Positions 58,359-64,000 of a DNA stretch of 64,000 nucleotides are shown here, one piece after another. Made by a program: the position numbers and the translations under genes. Under the pieces are notes generated by a model. That model was not told the DNA's origin, did no database searches, and saw only the letters and a list, made by a program, of their open reading frames with translations. Each line of letters opens with the position of its first letter. Position 1 is the stretch's first letter. The stretch is from Megalopta genalis (lineage: Eukaryota > Arthropoda > Insecta > Hymenoptera > Halictidae): assembly GCF_051020955.1 (NCBI RefSeq), contig NC_135013.1, forward strand, positions 3,750,501 to 3,814,500. Direction: 5' to 3'.

Positions 58359-58709
58359 CAGGGTTAACACCCAGAAGAGGGTGATTCCTCAGGACATTTG
58401 AAGTAACTTTTTCCTTTACAAAAATTTTCTCCGAGGCATCGTTAACGAGTTATTAACGAAAGACAGTGACCAATGAAAGGCGAGGTCGCCTAGCGCGAAG
58501 CGGCCCAACCAATCAGCGGAACCGGACTTCGAGCGCTCGTTGGCTCGGCCGCCGCGCGCCGCCTAGTGCTCGCCTCTCATTGGTCAGCGTTTTTCGCTAA
58601 TATCTCGTTAACGAAGCCTCGGAGAAAATTTTTGTAAAGGAAAAAGTTACTTCAAATGACCTCAGGAATCACCCATTTCTGGATATTAACATAATTATGG
58701 GACACCCTG
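58359..58709. mobile_element. Foldback MITE family F, divergent-terminus subtype
   Basis: Left end cagggttaacacccagaag and right end acataattatgggacaccctg. Inner arms aacgagttattaacgaaag / cgctaatatctcgttaacg. The flanks themselves are a short direct repeat (aacaatactaataaa). Confidence 0.85.
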
Positions 58710-59461
58710 CATACATAAAGAATTTACAAAATATCATTAAATATATCGAATAACAATACTAATAAATATTAATCAATCTATATCATTGCATACGTGCCAT
58801 ATTATCATCTGAAAGTCCTCGAACATTTTTTACAGTACAAAACGTGAACAAGTGGATACATAAAAAAATTGTTAAGAACTGACGATCGACGTTTTAGCAC
58901 CGGCGTTCGACGACACGCGTTGAACTTTTTCATCCGAAACATTCTCATTTGAAAGAGCAACAAGTGCGCCTAATATTTTCGCGTCGACGACGGACACTAA
59001 AAAAAAAAGAAAATCGTACAAAAGCAAAATGTGTATCTGTGTGTATAAAATCGACATTGACGACCGAACGAGACTACGTGCCATGTGGAATCGCTGAGTC
59101 GTCAAACGAATTCGTGTCTTCTCGATGGCCGGCTAATCTCGCTTGTCCCAGAAACCTATAGACTCGGTTCGCGCCGGTTTCGCAGAGGCCATTTTGATTT
59201 TTCTAAAAATTAAGAAGTGGACTTCTTTCGAATAAAAATATTCACGGCTTTTTGCGATCGAGTATGGAACTATTATCGATTGTATTAGAATCTGGATGTA
59301 CGCGTATTTTTAGACGTATTATTAACTACTATAGTTAGTCAGTAGAGCATTAAAAAAAATCCTCCGACGTTTTCTCTGTCGAACATTTCGTCGCATTGCA
59401 AAATTTCGCTTAATCGATCGATATGCCGGGTTCTATAACTTCACAATGCCATTGAAACAAA

Positions 59462-59610
59462 CGCAAAGCACAGTAATTTCTCCGGGAAATGCTAAATTTC
59501 GGGTTGCTGTGAATTTCCCCGCGCTAGTTCCACGCCTATGCGATCTATTGCTACGGCGATGATAAAAATAACAGAAAATGGTCTGTTTGGACTCTAAATT
59601 GCCTTCGTAT
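59462..59610. mobile_element. MITE-like element family B, inverted copy
   Basis: Reverse complement matches 4824-5080: agcaacccgaaatttagc, gaaggcaattta. The terminus cagtaatttctccggg is related to family A. Confidence 0.55.
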
Positions 59611-60116
59611 CGTGGCAAATAATTAGAAATAAAAAAGTCAAGTCATCATTTTCATTCTACTTCTATCTTTATTCTATTTGTTTCTATTTATTAAGTCATC
59701 GTTATTCTTCCATTCATCTACCTTTTTTCGACTGCCCCGAGTTTCCATAAAAAACGAGCCGCGAGGCCCGAAGAATCGCGACTTAGTATTCTCGGATCCG
59801 CCAGTTTCAATCTTAACCCCCGAAAATTTCTAAGAGAAATTACTACAGCTGTAAAAAACACGTTTACCGTGACGCTTGACCGTTCATAAACTAAAAACCA
59901 AAGCGAACCGCGACGCGTCGACGAATTGATTTCTTAATTGCCAGGAAAATCGACTGGAAAAATAATTACTGAGAAAGGACGCCGGTGTCGGGGCTCGGAA
60001 AAAAGGATAGAGAAGGCTGCAAGAGGGAGGAGGGGTAGAAGATTCTCTTCGGGAGACCTTGCAATCTCTTCTGCCATTCATCGGGCCTCGCGCCACCCAC
60101 ATCTCGCGGGCTCCAG

Positions 60117-60124
60117 TGACGTCA
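60117..60124. promoter_or_regulatory. Consensus CRE, TGACGTCA
   Basis: Full palindrome gTGACGTCAc 448 bp upstream of the Trh ATG. This is the consensus site of CREB/ATF-type bZIP factors; use in vivo is inference. Confidence 0.55.
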
Positions 60125-60211
60125 CAAGGAATACATTCTGGAACCGGCACAGTTACAGTTAAATGGGGTGAGCCAACACTCGGCTTCAACCCCATGGAAA
60201 GTTCTGTCCGA

Positions 60212-60249
60212 CCAATGGGGAATGGCGGTACCGCCGTGCGTCGACCAAT
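60212..60249 (+). promoter_or_regulatory. Pair of CCAAT boxes
   Basis: gaCCAATgggg at 60212 and gaCCAATcgcg at 60245, 33 bp apart (about three helical turns), both in the same orientation as Trh. Confidence 0.45.
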
Positions 60250-60571
60250 CGCGTAAAGATCATCGCCGGGGAAGGACGCGTACGCAGGGGGGACCGAGGT
60301 CTTAAGAAGAGCCGAAGACGGTGGTACCGGGACACTGTTGCTTCCGGCCATCCGAGGGTGTGAATCATTGAACTCCTCCGGCTCCAGCTGACATATTCCC
60401 CTGCGAATACTTCGGCGCGCCGAATCGCCGATTCGCCGAAAGTTCGAAAGAGATCGCCGGCTGCGTCCGCCGCCGGGAAAATATCGAGAAGTCGAATTTC
60501 CGAAGCACGTCGGAAGTTGCGTCGTTGTAAGTTCGATTTCGTCGAGGTCGAGGTCGAATCGACGGTTCGTC

Positions 60572-60670
60572 ATGAGTGGATCCGGCAAAGGACTGCTGGG
60601 GGTGTGGCTCTACAGAAGAGGCGAGCACTGGACCATCAAGGAGGGAAGCCCCATTCACAAGGCCACCGAC
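60572..60670 (+). CDS. Trh: Trh exon 1 with start codon
   Basis: ATG in ttcgtcATGagt; 33 codons to donor accgac/gtacgt in phase 0. Ends [11 protein letters not shown]. Confidence 0.9.
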
Positions 60671-63600
60671 GTACGTTGCCGAAGAAATCGACAGTGTAGA
60701 ATAGATCACGGTTTTCGTTAGATACGGTTCGCCTCGTCGCGCGATCATTTTGTTGCGTCTTTTTTTCGCGAAACAAGTAGAATCATTCTCGCGAGAAAAT
60801 CGGAGACCGTTCGCGATTCGTACGGGTCCTACGGTTTTAGCGTCCAGCCCGACAGAAGTTAGCGTTTAACTGGCCCGTTCTATGATTCCTTTGGGAGGCG
60901 CGTTGACTTCAGCTTTCTTATCGGTGACGATTCTCTTTTATCCAGGAAGAGAACGTTCGCGTGCGTTTTGCGTCGATGTTCAATGCGACGATTCGATATC
61001 GGCGAGGAAGGAATAGGATTCGATGTTTGTTCGAGAGAAACGATTAGTGTTCGAGTTCGAAGTTCGCGGCGGAAAGTAGATGAATATGGAATGCGATAAA
61101 TTCTACCGAATTTTCCTTCGGCTGTCCTCCATGTCCTTCGGAAATGGACGATTTGGGAGGAGAGGATGCGATTATTCGCGGCTCGTTTTTATAGTTGCCG
61201 ATGGATAATTGTAAATGCGAGCTGCGAGGCTCGAATAATCGTGTCTCCTCTTCCCAAATTGTCCATTTTTGTTTACACAGCCGAAGGGAAATCGGGGAGA
61301 ATTTACCGTGCCGTTTTGTTTCTCGCGAGTCTGTTGCAAAATTGCAAACGTAAGAGATAAAAGTTCTTGCGGATGTTCGCTCTATTCGGTTATTGTCGGC
61401 TATAGAATATTAACGCGTGAACGATTCTCGATGTCGAACTTGCAGTAGAAAGACGCAAACGGTACCGAGTACAGAACACTGACTTCTCTTACGATACTTT
61501 AACGGAAAATTTGCGTCGGCTTCTGTTGGACAATCTCGTCGATCTTTTTATCGGCTGAGAATTCGGGCGTGAAATTCCATCGAAAGAATAATTAAATGAA
61601 AGAGCAGTTGCTTCGAATATAATCGTAAACCCCAATATCAAACTAAGCAGTGTCGAACTAAGCTTTTGTAGGAGCGTTATCGAACAACTCTGGAACATCG
61701 GCGTTGATCGGTGATTGATTTTTGTCGGTTTATACCTTTTGTTAAACATTACTCGCGTTGCATTTGATTTCCCGCGACATGACGGGAACATCTGTCGATT
61801 ACAGTAAATTCTCCCCAATTCGCGCTCAGATCGCGCACAATAGTGGACAATTTGAGAAGAGAAGATGCGATTGTTCGAGCCTCGTGGCTCGTTTTTATAA
61901 TTATTGACAATCAGTAGCTATAAAGACGTGGCCGCGAGGCTCAAACAATCGTATCTGCTCTTCCCAAATTGTTCATTTTTTAGCACAATCTGAGCGCGAA
62001 TTAGGGAGAATTTACCGTATATCCCAAAATCCGAGCGTACTGCAAGGTACATATGTTCTTTCATTCGTTCAGATCCCCATGGTAGAACGCAGGCCGAACA
62101 ACGACGTGAAAAGTTCCGTGATATTTTCGTTGAAAAATCAAGTCGGCGGCTTGGCACGAGCTCTGCAGGTCTTTCAGGTACGAAATAATTGTAACCAACC
62201 AAAAAGTAAGAATTAATTGCGGTGGACTATTTAAAAAAAAAACGTGGCGTTGCGCGAAATCGACGATCCTTCTTCTAAATAATCTACAAATAAAATTAGC
62301 AAATTTGAAGTTGCTTCAATCTGGCTACGATAAATTCTCCCTAATTTTCCTTCGGCTTGTGAACAAAAATGGACAATTGAGCCGTTTATTTTGAAAGTGG
62401 CATAAGTCACTTTGTTTTTAAGTCGATATATTTAAGGGTTTGCGTTTTGACACGTTTAAAAATATGGATGCTAACTTTCGAGAAGATTTACTTGTATTTG
62501 TTATCTCAGGATACTGAGATATTTTTCTCAGTATAAATAATTTCGTATAAACATTAAAAAATCACCACTTTTCATTACGGTAAAGTGACTTATGCCACTT
62601 TCAAAATAAACGGCTCAATTTGGAATGAGGCGATACGATTATTTAATTGTTGGCGATAGGCAACTGCGAAAATGAGCCGCGAGGCTCGAATACGTCTTCT
62701 TCCCAAATCGTCCACTTCTGTTTACAAGCTGAAGAAAAATTCGGGAAGATTCACCGTACAAACTGAGCGTCGATTAGAGAAAATTTACTGTATTAAGACG
62801 CGTTTTTGCGTGTCCTCGGCGAAGGATCTAGGTGTGAACGTTGTGCACATCGAGTCCCGGAAATCTCTGCGTCGCGGCTCCGAGTACGAAATCCTCGTTG
62901 ACGTCGAATGCGATTCGATGAGGATGGAGCAATTAACAAGAATGTTGAGCCGCGAGGTAGCCGCCATTAATTTGGCCCAGTACGAGCAAATGGGAAGCAT
63001 TCCGCACGGTCCGTCACTTTCCGCCGCTCCGAGTTTCGGTGAGCATAATCTCTATTAAATAATTCATTCATTCGTTCGTTCATTCATTCAAAAACATTTT
63101 TTATACTCTGACATCTTCAACATATTTCCCGCGAAATATTCTCGAAATATTCTCCGCCAGAATCGCATTTCATTTCTGAATTACACACTTTTCTCGAGCA
63201 AACGCGAGCATCTGCAATTAATTTGTTTTTTAATTTTTTCCATCAGATAAATATATAGTTTTAGTAATTTTCAGGAACTCTTCGATTTTTCGACGTAAAT
63301 AAAGATCTTAGTTTTAACGTGACGATTTAACAGATCGATAAATAAATAAATAAGAAATATACAAAATTCCACTGCTTATTTAGAAAATATTTATTTTGGA
63401 TAATACGGTATAGTGATTGCGGTGTAGTTAAAACTAGACCGCGGATTTTACGCGTTCGTGGCAAAATTCAGTAGCCGAAGATATAAGAAGAGTTTAATTA
63501 ACGTCGTTGTACCATTTGCAACTGATCAAAATAATTAAAACGAACAATTCAATTTTATCTAATTTTTCTCTCTTGCAATTATCTCGCATAACTTTTTATT

Positions 63601-64000
63601 TTGCATAAAGATCCGCAATCTAGTTGCAACGTTCGCTTGTGCACAAAATTTGATTTGATTTGCTTCGCGTGCAATAACAAAATCAAGCTTGTTACTTACA
63701 TCTGTTATTGACAGAAAATGTGTTAAGGAGCCGAAGTACCGAAAAATGTTTCTATTACAGATTTCAGCGAAGTAGACATGCCTTGGTTCCCACGAAAAAT
63801 AGCGGACCTAGATCAAGCTCAGAAAGTGCTTATGTACGGATCCGAATTAGACGCGGATCACCCTGTACGTTCTCCGTTCTTCTAATAATCGATTGTTACC
63901 GTTAAATTCCTTCGTAACATAAATCAAACGTGGTGTTTTAGGGCTTCAAAGATCCGGTGTATCGGAAACGTCGTGAACAATTCGCCGACATCGCGAACAA
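60572..64000 (+). CDS. Trh: Tryptophan hydroxylase, 5' part of the gene
   Basis: Exons 60572-60670, 62073-62177, 62825-63038, 63761-63864 and 63942 to beyond the window join in phase to about 193 residues. The N-terminus is [20 protein letters not shown]. An ACT-like regulatory domain follows at about residues 49-110, with [18 protein letters not shown] and [20 protein letters not shown]. The catalytic domain starts at about 144 with [25 protein letters not shown] and [19 protein letters not shown]. The enzyme is a tetrahydrobiopterin- and iron-dependent aromatic amino acid hydroxylase making 5-hydroxytryptophan, the rate-limiting step of serotonin synthesis. [12 protein letters not shown] favours TPH over phenylalanine hydroxylase, which usually reads ILSYGAELDADHP. 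The iron ligands (two His, one Glu) lie beyond the window. Confidence 0.94.
60698..61915. repeat. Segmental duplication copy 2 (1.2 kb), in Trh intron 1
   Basis: Collinear with 51349-52554. It differs by scattered substitutions and small indels (for example a change near ggctgtcctccatgtccttc at 61121). Its second family A MITE is complete, unlike that of copy 1. Confidence 0.92.
61093..61308. mobile_element. MITE family A copy (in duplicated segment)
   Basis: Left end gcgataaattctaccgaat, right end ggggagaatttaccg. Corresponds to 51744-51953. Confidence 0.82.
61802..62018. mobile_element. MITE family A, complete 217-bp copy
   Basis: TA/cagtaaattctccccaatt on the left and attagggagaatttaccg/TA on the right. 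The hairpin centre is cgtggctcgtttttataatt. It ends 54 bp before the acceptor of Trh exon 2. Confidence 0.9.
62073..62177 (+). CDS. Trh: Trh exon 2: start of ACT-like domain
   Basis: Acceptor ttcgttcag/atcccc and donor tttcag/gtacga, phase 0 on both sides. Encodes [18 protein letters not shown] and [17 protein letters not shown]. Confidence 0.92.
62329..62758. mobile_element. MITE family A interrupted by a 238-bp element
   Basis: Left end gataaattctccctaattt, right end ttcgggaagattcaccg/TA. The interior is split at atggacaatt by element 62379-62616. Confidence 0.8.
62379..62616. mobile_element. 238-bp element with 35-bp perfect terminal inverted repeats
   Basis: Both ends read GAGCCGTTTATTTTGAAAGT followed by ggcataagtcacttt, inverted, without a mismatch. 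AATT flanks both sides, and the host MITE normally has a single AATT at this position, so the target duplication is probably 4 bp. No coding capacity. Superfamily unknown to me. Confidence 0.85.
62825..63038 (+). CDS. Trh: Trh exon 3: rest of regulatory domain
   Basis: Acceptor cggcgaag/gatcta and donor gtttcg/gtgagc. Encodes [36 protein letters not shown] and a linker ending SLSAAPSF, with a split Asp codon. Confidence 0.93.
63039..63760 (+). other. Trh intron 3
   Basis: A 722-bp intron with a (CATT)n-like start (63061-63090) and a family C MITE at 63433-63620. Confidence 0.88.
63433..63620. mobile_element. MITE family C copy
   Basis: Left TA/gaccgcggattttacgcg and right gcataaagatccgcaatc/TA, inverted, with TA flanks. 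Confidence 0.8.
63761..63864 (+). CDS. Trh: Trh exon 4: start of catalytic domain
   Basis: Acceptor tattacag/atttca and donor caccct/gtacgt. Encodes [18 protein letters not shown] and [15 protein letters not shown]. Confidence 0.96.
63942..64000 (+). CDS. Trh: Trh exon 5, cut by the window end
   Basis: Acceptor gtgttttag/ggcttc. Encodes [19 protein letters not shown] and continues outside the window. Confidence 0.95.

Larger units (their letters stand above)
59900..60571 (+). promoter_or_regulatory. Trh proximal upstream region and 5'UTR
   Basis: GC-richer sequence just upstream of the Trh start codon. It contains a perfect cAMP-response element and two CCAAT boxes. The transcription start and the presence of a non-coding exon cannot be fixed from sequence. 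Confidence 0.5.
60671..62072 (+). other. Trh intron 1
   Basis: A 1.4-kb intron composed almost wholly of the second copy of the 1.2-kb segmental duplication. Confidence 0.88.
62178..62824 (+). other. Trh intron 2
   Basis: A 647-bp intron mostly occupied by a family A MITE (about 62329-62758) that itself carries a 238-bp nested element. Confidence 0.85.

Noticed and set aside
59884..60588. 234-codon open frame on the minus strand over the Trh start and 5' region
   Set aside because: It overlaps Trh exon 1 antisense, has no recognisable domain, and GC-rich promoter sequence often leaves long antisense frames open.

Overview
The window is nuclear DNA of an insect. All three recognisable genes are insect genes with short exons, GT-AG introns and phase-compatible junctions. 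The moderate GC content, frequent CpG and heavy load of microsatellites and short hairpin transposons fit a hymenopteran (bee or ant). That taxonomic placement is inference; the insect assignment is firm.

Layout. (1) 5119-12851, plus strand: the 3' part of a bHLH-PAS gene that I read as Methoprene-tolerant (Met), the juvenile hormone receptor. Eight exons carry the end of PAS-A, all of PAS-B, a long Ser-rich and acidic region and a C-terminal coiled coil. The bHLH exons are not in the window. (2) 12852-29355: gene-poor spacer between the convergent ends of Met and Aplip1. It holds microsatellites, a 119-bp tandem duplication and many MITE-like elements; part of it is probably Met 3'UTR. (3) 29356-50778, minus strand: a complete JIP1-type scaffold gene (Aplip1) of eight coding exons and 501 codons with SH3, PTB and a kinesin-binding C-terminus. 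Its introns hold minisatellites, a LINE remnant and a piggyBac insertion. (4) 50779-60571: spacer between divergent Aplip1 and the next gene. (5) 60572 to the window end, plus strand: the 5' part of tryptophan hydroxylase (Trh), the rate-limiting enzyme of serotonin synthesis. It covers the N-terminus, the ACT-like regulatory domain and the start of the catalytic domain.

Met (hormone-dependent transcription), Aplip1 (JNK-pathway scaffold and kinesin-1 adaptor) and Trh (neurotransmitter synthesis) do not form a pathway. They are simply neighbours.

The repeat landscape is the most unusual part. At least three families of palindromic MITE-like elements recur: a foldback family with termini CAGGGTGTCC (15 copies), a family with termini CAGTAAATTCTCCC (about 14 copies), and a family with termini GACTGCGGATTTTATGC (about 8). 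All appear to use TA targets. Several TTAA-flanked (piggyBac-type) elements and a 238-bp element with perfect 35-bp inverted termini are also present. Nested insertions allow relative dating, and one piggyBac insertion has its empty site preserved in a tandem duplicate 1.4 kb away. A 1.2-kb segment is duplicated upstream of Aplip1 and inside Trh intron 1. I saw no rRNA, tRNA or CRISPR array.
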